In this document: piece by piece, positions 26,136 to 33,836 of the stretch | Position numbering within the stretch: the first letter of the stretch is position 1 | Layout of the letters: every line of letters starts with the position of its first letter | Source of the DNA: Dysgonomonas sp. UBA5412 | Lineage (GTDB): Bacteria; Bacteroidota; Bacteroidia; Bacteroidales; Dysgonomonadaceae | Reading direction: 5' to 3' | Assembly: GCA_002409595.1 (NCBI GenBank) | Contig: DHNQ01000015.1 | Coordinates: forward strand, 1-41,574 | DNA: 41,574 bases | Made by a program: the position numbers and the translations under genes | The notes under the pieces: generated by a model | Database searches by the model: none | Told to the model about the DNA's origin: nothing | What the model saw: only the letters and a program-made list of their open reading frames with translations

Positions 26136-26822
26136 TTATTCTTTCTCATTTTGAAATAGGAAAGAAGCTAGGCTCCAGTCAAATAGGGTATCAATGTCAA
26201 CTGAATATTCTTGAGGCATTATATATTTTATTTTCTTATCAAAGTTTGACAAACCTCTGTCTTTTAGCGATTTTACATTTATTATATAAATAGCTCCATT
26301 ATATACATAAAGAGTTGCTGTATCCTGCCTTCTTGATTGATCTTTATTAAAGATAGGTTTTATAAATCCAGCTTCATCATCTTTACATAATACACTACCA
26401 ACATCTGTTTTGCAAACAGAAACAACCATATCAAGTTTTTTCGAAAATAGTTTGAGAGCCTCCTTTATATGTTCTTCTTTTCTCAACGGTGAGGTTGGTT
26501 GCAACAATACAATTTGATCATAAAACAGCCCTTGTTCTTCATAAAATTTAATAGCATGTAATAGTACCTCATTTGTAGAGGCTGTATCAGTTGCTAGTTC
26601 AGCTGGACGTATAAATGGTACTTTTAAACCATAGTTTTCAACTACACTGACAATCTTTTGATCATCTGTAGATACACAAATATGCTGATCATCTGTAAAC
26701 TTTCTTGCGATGTCGATAGTGTAGGTAATTAATGGTCGACCACAAAAATCTTTAATGTTTTTATGGGGTATACCTTTTGATCCGCCTCGGGCTGGTATTA
26801 TAAATAGTGTTTTCCTATCCAT
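26136..26822 (-). CDS. legF: CMP-legionaminic acid synthetase (NeuA/LegF-type cytidylyltransferase)
   Basis: 228 aa. The CMP-NeuA signature is at the N-terminus: LFIIPARGGSKGIPHKNIKD, then RPLITYTIDIARKF and ICVSTDDQKI. QIVLLQPTSPLRKEEHIKEA and NGAIYIINVKSL follow. It activates a nonulosonic acid with CTP to its CMP form. The family alone does not tell sialic, pseudaminic or legionaminic acid; the neighbouring LegB, LegC, LegG, LegI and PtmE homologues support legionaminic acid. It overlaps ptmE by 8 bp, so the two are translationally coupled. Confidence 0.9.
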   Translation of the reverse strand: MDRKTLFIIPARGGSKGIPHKNIKDFCGRPLITYTIDIARKFTDDQHICVSTDDQKIVSVVENYGLKVPFIRPAELATDTASTNEVLLHAIKFYEEQGLFYDQIVLLQPTSPLRKEEHIKEALKLFSKKLDMVVSVCKTDVGSVLCKDDEAGFIKPIFNKDQSRRQDTATLYVYNGAIYIINVKSLKDRGLSNFDKKIKYIMPQEYSVDIDTLFDWSLASFLFQNEKE

Positions 26823-27867
26823 ATATATGTTTTACTAATTCTTGAGCTTTATTATAATCTTCATGTTTCCCAATATCAATCCAGTATCCTGTAAGAGGGA
26901 ATCTGATTACATTTAATTTTTTCTCAATGGCGATATTTATTAAATCCGTAGCATCAAACTGCTCATTATCAGGAACTAAGTCCAAGACACTTTTTTTTAT
27001 CAAATAGATTCCTCCATTTGCATAGTAATTGTGTGTCGGCTTTTCTTTTACACCTCTAATGTTTCGTCCATCAAGTTCGAATATACCATAAGGAATATTG
27101 TAAGAGTATGGAATTGACAACACTGATATATCTGCATTATTCTTTATAAAGTGTAGGTAGAAGTCCTCATAATCTACATTGGTAAATAAGTCAGAATTCA
27201 TAACTAGTACAATCTCATTACAAATAGACGGAACAAACTTTATAGACCCCATAGTTCCTAAAAAATGGGGTTCTCTCACACATTTTACCTGAATTCCTTC
27301 CTTGGGCTCTTTGAAATGTTCTTCTAACTGTTCTTTTAGGTAATTTACTGTTACGTAAATATTTTCGACTCCATAGTCTATTAGAGAATCAATATTATAA
27401 TCTATAATCGATTTCTCCCCTATTTTAATTAAAGGCTTGGGCACTTTTTCTGTTAGTGGTCTAAGACGTTCACCTTTCCCTCCCGCCATCAGAACAGCAT
27501 CAATTGGTAGTATAGACTTACGATTTTTCAAGTCTAGAATCTTTATGATCCTATTTTCGCAATCTAATATAGGAAGAAGCTTAATCCCTTTTCGCTTACA
27601 AAACATTATATATTCTACATCTATAGAGTTGGTCTTTATTGACAAGAATTTGTTATTTGTAGCGGAAGTGACTTTATCTTCCAATGTATACCCCTTAATC
27701 AAACTACGACGTATATCTCCATCAGTAAGAGTCCCTAACATGAAAGAAGAAGATGCATCGACTACAAAAAGAGTTAGTACAGCATCAGAAAGTTGATCTA
27801 ATGCCACTAAAGCGTCTCTAATAGTAGCTGTGTTTTTTATAATATATTTTGAATAATTATTTGTCAT
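26815..27867 (-). CDS. ptmE: PtmE-type nucleotidyltransferase with N-terminal CBS pair
   Basis: 350 aa. Residues about 1-115 are two CBS domains (LFVVDASSSFMLGTLTDGDI and ILDLKNRKSILP); from about 120 comes a sugar-phosphate nucleotidyltransferase (VLMAGGKGERLRPLTEKVPK, VLVMNSDLFTNVDYEDFY, YYANGGIYLIKKSVL, YWIDIGKHEDYNKAQEL). This CBS-plus-transferase form is that of Campylobacter PtmE, which makes GDP-glucosamine as the entry to the legionaminic acid route. The CBS pair suggests control by adenine nucleotides. It overlaps legG by one base and legF by eight. A generic mannose- or glucose-1-phosphate specificity cannot be excluded from sequence alone. Confidence 0.85.
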   Translation of the reverse strand: MTNNYSKYIIKNTATIRDALVALDQLSDAVLTLFVVDASSSFMLGTLTDGDIRRSLIKGYTLEDKVTSATNNKFLSIKTNSIDVEYIMFCKRKGIKLLPILDCENRIIKILDLKNRKSILPIDAVLMAGGKGERLRPLTEKVPKPLIKIGEKSIIDYNIDSLIDYGVENIYVTVNYLKEQLEEHFKEPKEGIQVKCVREPHFLGTMGSIKFVPSICNEIVLVMNSDLFTNVDYEDFYLHFIKNNADISVLSIPYSYNIPYGIFELDGRNIRGVKEKPTHNYYANGGIYLIKKSVLDLVPDNEQFDATDLINIAIEKKLNVIRFPLTGYWIDIGKHEDYNKAQELVKHIYG

Positions 27868-29024
27868 TAAGTAATATTATAAAATGATTTCTGTACTATG
27901 TCGTCTAATGAATGAAATTTTAGTTGGTTTAAAATATTCTCAGCTGTGTTTTCCTTTTCATAAGGATTTTCTGCATTCTTAGTTTTCTCCCTAAATTCAT
28001 CCGATAGTATTGCTTCCATTCCTCTAAAAATATCCTCCTCCTTTGTGGAGCAATTATATACACTTTCTGCGGATATTCTACCCTTTTGTCTATCTCCAAT
28101 ATTTAATGTTGGAATATTAAAAGATGGAGCTTCAATTATGCCACTTGAAGAGTTCCCAATTACAGCACTCGTATATTTCAATGCGGATAAATATCTTATT
28201 TTACCCAATGAAGTAAATAGAATGGCTCTTCCTTCATTTCTATTCACATATTCTTCAATACAATTTAAAATCAAATGTCCATCAGTATCTGAGTTTGGTG
28301 ATGTAAAGATAATCTGATAATCTGGATATTTGTCTAAGACATTTAATAATGCCTGAACCTGTTCTAGAACAGTGTGCTTTTCTAATGTTACAGGGTGATA
28401 TGTTACGAGAAAGAATTTTTCTCCAACTGAGAATTTTATACTATTCTCCAACTCAGCCTTACTTAATAATTTTGATTTCTTTATATTCTCAACACCAAGA
28501 GCACCAACATTGAATACTCGTTCAGGATTTTCTCCTAATTGAATAACTCTTTTTTTGTATTCGTCTGTAGAGGTGAAGTGTAAATGGCTCATTTTTGTAA
28601 TACTATGTCTTATTGCATCATCGTATGCCCCTTCTGTTACTTCGCCTCCATGTAAATGAGCTATAGGAATCTTATATATTAAGGCGGAAGCAGCAACAGC
28701 TAGCATTTCATACCGATCGCCCAAAATAAGAACTAAATCGGGTTTTAAGTCGTCGAACGCATCAGCAAAACCAATCATCGCTAATCCCATGGATTTAACT
28801 GTTGCATTCTCTGTATCTGATGAAATTAACATATTTACTTTTTTGTCTATTATAAATCCATCAGATTCTATTTCTTTATAGGTAAGTCCAAACTCTGGGG
28901 ATAGATGCATATTAGTTGCAATTAGCTGTAATTGCAAATCTGTATTTTGCTTAATTAAGCTCATTAATCCGCTCAATATCCCATACTCGGCCCTTGTTCC
29001 TGTAACTATACAAATTTTCCTCAT
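27867..29024 (-). CDS. legG: Hydrolysing NDP-sugar 2-epimerase LegG
   Basis: 385 aa, the right size for NeuC/LegG enzymes. Signatures: CIVTGTRAEYGILSGLMSLI at the start, KPDLVLILGDRYEMLAVAAS, IPIAHLHGGEVTEGAYDDAI with the active-site His, VTYHPVTLEKHTVLEQVQAL and the nucleotide-binding SAVIGNSSSGIIEAPSF. The enzyme removes the nucleotide and epimerises C2 to release the free 6-deoxy-di-N-acetyl-mannose-type sugar. NeuC acts on UDP-GlcNAc; here the linked LegB, LegC and PtmE indicate a GDP-linked diacetamido sugar. Overlaps both neighbours by one base. Confidence 0.9.
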   Translation of the reverse strand: MRKICIVTGTRAEYGILSGLMSLIKQNTDLQLQLIATNMHLSPEFGLTYKEIESDGFIIDKKVNMLISSDTENATVKSMGLAMIGFADAFDDLKPDLVLILGDRYEMLAVAASALIYKIPIAHLHGGEVTEGAYDDAIRHSITKMSHLHFTSTDEYKKRVIQLGENPERVFNVGALGVENIKKSKLLSKAELENSIKFSVGEKFFLVTYHPVTLEKHTVLEQVQALLNVLDKYPDYQIIFTSPNSDTDGHLILNCIEEYVNRNEGRAILFTSLGKIRYLSALKYTSAVIGNSSSGIIEAPSFNIPTLNIGDRQKGRISAESVYNCSTKEEDIFRGMEAILSDEFREKTKNAENPYEKENTAENILNQLKFHSLDDIVQKSFYNIT

Positions 29025-30034
29025 CAGTCTATTTCTATGAGATCATCTTCATTAAAATCTTTCACAGCAACTGTTCCAACAACTTGATTCCAGCTCATAG
29101 GAGATATTCCTGTCCCCGGACGTTTCACTGTTATATTTTCTTCAGTAAGAGGTTCTCCTTTTTTTATAGTTCTTGCTGCGACTATACTTTTTCTCGCTAT
29201 AGCGATATTTCCTCGTTCCGATTCTGTCACATTTTTTTCTTCACTTCCTAAAGCCATCTCAATGTTACGGATGGCTTTTACCATAGCTTTTAGTTCTTCA
29301 GGCTCTAACGATGCCTTATGGTCTGGTCCATCTAAACTTCTATCTAAAGTAAAGTGTTTCTCTATAATAGTAGCTCCCAATGCAACCGCTGCAATTGGCA
29401 CTTCTATTCCTAGTGTATGATCAGAATATCCAATATTGACCTCCAAATCTCGGGCGATAGAGTTCATTGCTCTTAAATTAACATCTACCATTGGAGTTGG
29501 GTATTCTGTATTACAGTGTAATACTGTAATATCCTGTTTAGAGGCACCATTGTCAATCAATGCTTTTATTGCATTCTGTATATCAAGCATATCTGACATC
29601 CCTGTAGATAGAATTATTGGTTCTCTAGTCTGTGCTACTCTTCTTAGGTACGGATAATTTGTTATTTCTCCAGAAGGAATCTTCCATAAGCCTAAATTTA
29701 AACTCGCGAGAAAATCAAGACTTTGCAGATCAAAAGCAGTGGAGAAAAAAGCAATATTTTTCTTTTTGCAATATTCCATAAGTTCATAATGCTCAGATGG
29801 ACTTAGTTCCAATTCCGAAAGCATGTCCTGCTGAGAACCATTCTCGTCTCTCATGTTTTTTGCCTGATAATCTGCTTTCTCGGCATTTTTTGATGCCAGT
29901 TTCTTAGCATCAAATGTTTGAAATTTCACATAATCAACACCAGCTTCAGATGCTGCATCAATTAGCTTTTTTGCCAACTCTATTGAACCATTATGATTTA
30001 CGCCAGCCTCTGCTATGATAATAATTTTTTTCAT
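29024..30034 (-). CDS. legI: Legionaminic acid synthase (NeuB family, LegI)
   Basis: 336 aa. NeuB catalytic barrel (IIAEAGVNHNGSIELAKKLI, DYVKFQTFDAKKLASKNAEK, IPSGEITNYPYLRRVAQTRE, LSTGMSDMLDIQNAI, NIGYSDHTLGIEVPIAAVAL, IIEKHFTLDRSLDGPDHKAS), then a C-terminal SAF/antifreeze-like domain (GEPLTEENITVKRPGTGISP) that completes the active site in a dimer. It condenses the 2,4-diacetamido sugar with phosphoenolpyruvate to form the nine-carbon nonulosonic acid. Legionaminic versus pseudaminic versus sialic acid is assigned from neighbours. Its stop shares a base with the legG start. Confidence 0.92.
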   Translation of the reverse strand: MKKIIIIAEAGVNHNGSIELAKKLIDAASEAGVDYVKFQTFDAKKLASKNAEKADYQAKNMRDENGSQQDMLSELELSPSEHYELMEYCKKKNIAFFSTAFDLQSLDFLASLNLGLWKIPSGEITNYPYLRRVAQTREPIILSTGMSDMLDIQNAIKALIDNGASKQDITVLHCNTEYPTPMVDVNLRAMNSIARDLEVNIGYSDHTLGIEVPIAAVALGATIIEKHFTLDRSLDGPDHKASLEPEELKAMVKAIRNIEMALGSEEKNVTESERGNIAIARKSIVAARTIKKGEPLTEENITVKRPGTGISPMSWNQVVGTVAVKDFNEDDLIEID

Positions 30035-30036
30035 AA

Positions 30037-30660
30037 TTATTTTGTTTTCTTGGCAGGATTACCTATGTAAACTCCCGAATTAATACTCTTATGAACAAAA
30101 GCTCCTGCACTTATAATAGAATTTCTATCTACAGATACACCCTGTGCCAAAACACTTTGACTCCCGATAAAAGTATTATCACCTATTATGCATCCTCCAT
30201 TTACCATTGCTCCTGTTGAAATATGGCAATTATCTCCTATTATGGATTCATGTTCTATATTAGAAAAGGTATTAATAATACAGTTCCTTCCTATTTTCAC
30301 TTCCGCATTCACAAAAGCCTTATGCATTACAATAGTTCCTTCTTCGATAGTTGCATATTTGGATACATATGCTGTTGGTGCTATTATAGTTTCTAATTTT
30401 CCTCCACTATTCTTCACTTTGTTATAAAGTTTAATTCGGATAGAGGAATCTTTGATAAATCCAACTGTTATTATAAATGTAGCATTATCCTTATACTTAT
30501 GTATATCATCATCTGTGCCAATGACAGAAGTTGATAAAATCTTTTCCCCAATCTTTTCAGGGATATCCAAAATGCCCAATATAGAGTATTCTAGCGACTC
30601 CAGCACCTCTATGACAGACTTGCAATGACCTCCACCACCTATAAGAACTATATTTTTCAT
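30037..30660 (-). CDS. legH: NeuD/LegH-type sugar acetyltransferase
   Basis: 207 aa from ATG 30660 (a GTG one codon earlier is possible). The N-terminal Rossmann-like domain (KNIVLIGGGGHCKSVIEVLE) is followed by a left-handed beta-helix of hexapeptide repeats (IGRNCIINTFSNIEHESIIG, NCHISTGAMVNGGCIIGDNT), the PglD/NeuD architecture. The beta-helix His of NIEHESI is the expected general base. In the legionaminic route this enzyme acetylates the 4-amino group made by LegC. The start overlaps the legC stop (TGATG), indicating translational coupling. Confidence 0.88.
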   Translation of the reverse strand: MKNIVLIGGGGHCKSVIEVLESLEYSILGILDIPEKIGEKILSTSVIGTDDDIHKYKDNATFIITVGFIKDSSIRIKLYNKVKNSGGKLETIIAPTAYVSKYATIEEGTIVMHKAFVNAEVKIGRNCIINTFSNIEHESIIGDNCHISTGAMVNGGCIIGDNTFIGSQSVLAQGVSVDRNSIISAGAFVHKSINSGVYIGNPAKKTK

Positions 30661-31799
30661 CACACTCTTACACTACTAGGTATATTAACGACTCTATCTT
30701 CTAGCCATTGGGTATTTATAAGAGAATCTGTTTGACATTTTTTAAACATTTCTAGTTTGTTCATCAATGCCCATATAGGACGAGTCATCACTTTGTTAGA
30801 ATTCGTATACTCTAAAAATTCTTCTCTTTGCTCTCTATTGTCAAGAATGATTGCATTCAACCAATAGTTGGATGAACAACCGTCGGGCTCTTTGACAAAT
30901 TGGAGACCATTTTTCGTGCAATATTCTTCGTATAGACGAGCCGTTTCTCTTTTGTTCTTTAGTATGTCATCTATTTTTTCCATTTGTGCACATCCCAGAG
31001 CTGCATTTACATTGGGCATTCGATAGTTATACCCAACATGGTCGTGAACAAACTCCCATCTATGTGGGACTTTTGCTTGTGTAGAGAGATGTTTAGCATA
31101 GTCTCCCAGACCTTTATCTTGAAATAATAGCATTCCACCACCACCAGTAGTTATTGTTTTATTTCCATTAAAACTCAGAATTCCAATTTGTCCAAACGTA
31201 CCAGTATGTTTGCCTTTATAAAAACTTCCCAAGCTTTCAGCAGCATCTTCTATGAGTTCTATATGATACTGCTTGCAAATACGAATAAGTTCATCCAGGT
31301 GTACCGGATGTCCAAATGTATGCATAGGGATACAAGCTTTAATTCTTCGTCCTGTTTCCTTATTAAAGCACGTCCCATCACGTACCTCACTATTGTTCTT
31401 CAACCAGTCCTCGACAGCCTTTGGTGATAGCCCTAGTGTATCTTTATCAACATCAATAAAAACAGGTATTGCATTTGCATAACTAATTGCATTTGCTGTA
31501 GCAATAAAGGTCAGTGCTTGAGTAATAACTTCGTCTCCTGCTTTTACTCCTACAAGTTCAAGAGCCAAGTGTAACGCATTTGTTCCATTTACACATACCA
31601 CGGCTCTAGTAGCACCTGTATAATCCTCCATCATTTGCTCGAAACGATCTACAAACTTTCCAACACTAGATACAAATGTCGTATCAATACATTCTTCTAG
31701 GTATTTCTTTTCGTTTCCAGCAAAATATGGTGCATGTAGAGGTATAAAATCTTCTGATTTATATAACTCTTGTACATATTGAACAAATTTTTTATACAT
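30660..31799 (-). CDS. legC: LegC-type PLP-dependent aminotransferase
   Basis: 379 aa from ATG 31799; a GTG four codons earlier is less likely. DegT/DnrJ/EryC1 family: FIPLHAPYFAGNEKKYLEEC, FVSSVGKFVDRFEQM, CVNGTNALHLALELVGVKAG, ELIEDAAESLGSFYKGKHTG and the PLP-binding lysine in ILSFNGNKTITTGGGGML. The opening closely resembles known LegC proteins. It transfers an amino group (from glutamate) to C4 of the 4-keto sugar made by LegB. The start overlaps the legB end by 8 bp. Confidence 0.93.
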   Translation of the reverse strand: MYKKFVQYVQELYKSEDFIPLHAPYFAGNEKKYLEECIDTTFVSSVGKFVDRFEQMMEDYTGATRAVVCVNGTNALHLALELVGVKAGDEVITQALTFIATANAISYANAIPVFIDVDKDTLGLSPKAVEDWLKNNSEVRDGTCFNKETGRRIKACIPMHTFGHPVHLDELIRICKQYHIELIEDAAESLGSFYKGKHTGTFGQIGILSFNGNKTITTGGGGMLLFQDKGLGDYAKHLSTQAKVPHRWEFVHDHVGYNYRMPNVNAALGCAQMEKIDDILKNKRETARLYEEYCTKNGLQFVKEPDGCSSNYWLNAIILDNREQREEFLEYTNSNKVMTRPIWALMNKLEMFKKCQTDSLINTQWLEDRVVNIPSSVRV

Positions 31800-32769
31800 T
31801 GTAAATATCACTTTTGTATGCTTTCAAATTTTCCCCTCTCGTAAACCATTCGATAGTTTCTCTCAATCCCTTTTCTATATCATAGTTTGGTTGAAACCCT
31901 GTCAATTCACGAATCTTAGTATTGTCTCCCCAAAGTCTAAACACTTCGGATTTACTAGGTCTGATACGTTGTGTATCTTCAATAAATTTCACATCAGAGT
32001 CCATTATTTTTGCAATCAACTCTAATGTATCCCTCATTGAGATCTCATAGTTACTTGCAATATTCACTTCCTCTCCAATAGTTTTGTCACATTTTGAAAT
32101 TTCAATAAAGCCTCTGCATGTGTCTTTTACAAAGTTGAAGTCTCTAGTAGGAGTTAAATCTCCTAATTTTATCTCTTTCATACCAGCTGCTATCTGCGTT
32201 ATAATAGTAGGTATAATGGCTCTGGCAGACTGTCTAGGACCATAGGTGTTAAAAGGTCTAACAATCGTGACTGGAAGCTCAAATGCATTATAAAAACTCA
32301 TTGCCATAGCATCGGCTCCGATTTTTGATGCAGAGTAAGGAGATTGTGGTTGTTTAGGGTGCTTTTCATCAATAGGAACATATTGAGCAGTTCCATACAC
32401 TTCGGATGTAGATGTTGCTAATACTCTTTTTACATTATTTTCCTTTGCTGCTTGACATATATTTAATGTTCCTTTCACATTTGTGTCTACATAGCTGTCA
32501 GGAGCAACATATGAGTATGGAATTGCAATTAATGCTGCAAGATGAAAAATCTCATCTACTCCTTTCGTAATATGTTTACAGAAGTGTGAATCTCTAATAT
32601 CTCCACTTACTATTTCTAGATTCGGGTGTTTTACTCCTTCAAGCCATCCCCAATTATTGAACGAATTGTAATAGCATAATGCTGTTACACAATACCCTTC
32701 TTCTAAAAGAGCTTCGGTTAAGTGTGAGCCGATGAATCCATCAGCACCTGTTACAAGGACTTTTTTCAT
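31792..32769 (-). CDS. legB: LegB-type NAD-dependent 4,6-dehydratase
   Basis: 325 aa, extended short-chain dehydrogenase. NAD site VTGADGFIGSHLTEALLEEG; active-site Thr/Asp-Glu region ATSTSEVYGTAQYVPIDEKH; catalytic Tyr-x-x-x-Lys in SPYSASKIGADAMAMSFYNA; then RPFNTYGPRQSARAIIPTII. The VYGTAQYVPIDE and YSASKIGADA segments are closely like Campylobacter/Legionella LegB, which dehydrates GDP-GlcNAc to the 4-keto-6-deoxy sugar. The PtmE homologue downstream agrees with a GDP-linked substrate. Its 5' end overlaps the wzz 3' end by 29 bp. Confidence 0.92.
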   Translation of the reverse strand: MKKVLVTGADGFIGSHLTEALLEEGYCVTALCYYNSFNNWGWLEGVKHPNLEIVSGDIRDSHFCKHITKGVDEIFHLAALIAIPYSYVAPDSYVDTNVKGTLNICQAAKENNVKRVLATSTSEVYGTAQYVPIDEKHPKQPQSPYSASKIGADAMAMSFYNAFELPVTIVRPFNTYGPRQSARAIIPTIITQIAAGMKEIKLGDLTPTRDFNFVKDTCRGFIEISKCDKTIGEEVNIASNYEISMRDTLELIAKIMDSDVKFIEDTQRIRPSKSEVFRLWGDNTKIRELTGFQPNYDIEKGLRETIEWFTRGENLKAYKSDIYNV

Positions 32770-33832
32770 TATATTTTGATGTCGTTTTTAAATTGTTTGA
32801 TATGTTTTTTCCCAATATCCACCCACAAGCTCCTATGAAGGAAAGTAAGATAAATGCAACAAGAATTATTTTTTTATTAGGACCCGATGGATATAGCTGT
32901 TCAACAGCTGGTTGAATAATTGTAAAAACAGGGGTATCATCTTGTACTTTTATTTCATTCATTTGTACTTGTTGAGCCATTTGATTGTAGACAGAAAAAG
33001 CTAAATTTGTTTCATTCTCCAATTTTCTTTGATTAAAACGATAAGATTCTGATATGATATTTTTATTTCTGTCAGTAAATAGAGCTAATTTTAGCTGTGA
33101 ATCATCATAATTTTTCTTGTATTGTGTATATAACTTACGTGAGTTTTTTAGGTCTGTTTGTGATTTTTTTGTTCTTTCCTGTATTATGTATGATTGTAGA
33201 TAAGATGTTATAGTATCAGCCAAGAGTGCCGAAATAGTAGAACTTTGAGTTGTTATTTCAAAGACGGTTATTCCCGTCTTCTTATCGGTATTAATATTAT
33301 ATATTTTTTTAAAGTCATCAATGATATCTAACTCTTCTTTTGATATAAAAAAACGATTTTCATTTAGATCAGATGTCTCTTCTGAATCTGACTTTATAAT
33401 ACCATATAACATCTGTGGCATTTTCAATATATAACTCCACCACGCTTTTTTCTGATCATCTCTTATATAAGAATATAATGTCGTATTTATTTTTTGCGTC
33501 CGATCTTCAACATTAATATCAAGCAATGCTTTAACAAAAGGTGTTGAACCTATTATGTCAGGATAAAGCTCTGGTGAAAAAGATTCAGAAGTTTGGTTGT
33601 TTAAATTTATCCCCGCCAATGAAGCTAAAGCCCCCATACTCCCAGTTTTGGCATCATTAGAATTTGTTGTAAATACGACAGTACCCGTATATTCTTTCGG
33701 TATACTAAAAGCAATTACTAGCCCTATAATAGCACCAATAATAGTTACTTTTATGATAAATTTCTTATTAGCCCAAAGCTTACGACCTAGCTCTAACAAA
33801 TCTATTTCTACTTCTTTATCTTTTTCTTCCAT
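32741..33832 (-). CDS. wzz: Wzz-type chain-length determinant / polysaccharide co-polymerase
   Basis: 363 aa. Wzz topology: cytoplasmic start (EEKDKEVEIDLLELGRKLWA), helix 1 at about 26-46 (FIIKVTIIGAIIGLVIAFSI), a periplasmic region with coiled coil (about 215-290) and a Pro-containing second helix near 325-348 (IQPAVEQLYPSGPNKKIILV). The tail is short and has no Walker motifs, so there is no BY-kinase domain: it is a class 1-like co-polymerase, not Wzc. It would set chain length together with Wzy and link to the exporter. It starts 4 bp after the Wza-like gene. Confidence 0.9.
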   Translation of the reverse strand: MEEKDKEVEIDLLELGRKLWANKKFIIKVTIIGAIIGLVIAFSIPKEYTGTVVFTTNSNDAKTGSMGALASLAGINLNNQTSESFSPELYPDIIGSTPFVKALLDINVEDRTQKINTTLYSYIRDDQKKAWWSYILKMPQMLYGIIKSDSEETSDLNENRFFISKEELDIIDDFKKIYNINTDKKTGITVFEITTQSSTISALLADTITSYLQSYIIQERTKKSQTDLKNSRKLYTQYKKNYDDSQLKLALFTDRNKNIISESYRFNQRKLENETNLAFSVYNQMAQQVQMNEIKVQDDTPVFTIIQPAVEQLYPSGPNKKIILVAFILLSFIGACGWILGKNISNNLKTTSKYNEKSPCNRC

Positions 33833-33836
33833 AGAT

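Noticed and set aside
26136..32769. A pseudaminic or sialic acid pathway instead of legionaminic.
   Set aside because: There is no PseB/PseC/PseG-type set, while the CBS-type PtmE homologue and the LegB-like dehydratase favour the GDP-linked legionaminic route. Kept as a lesser possibility.
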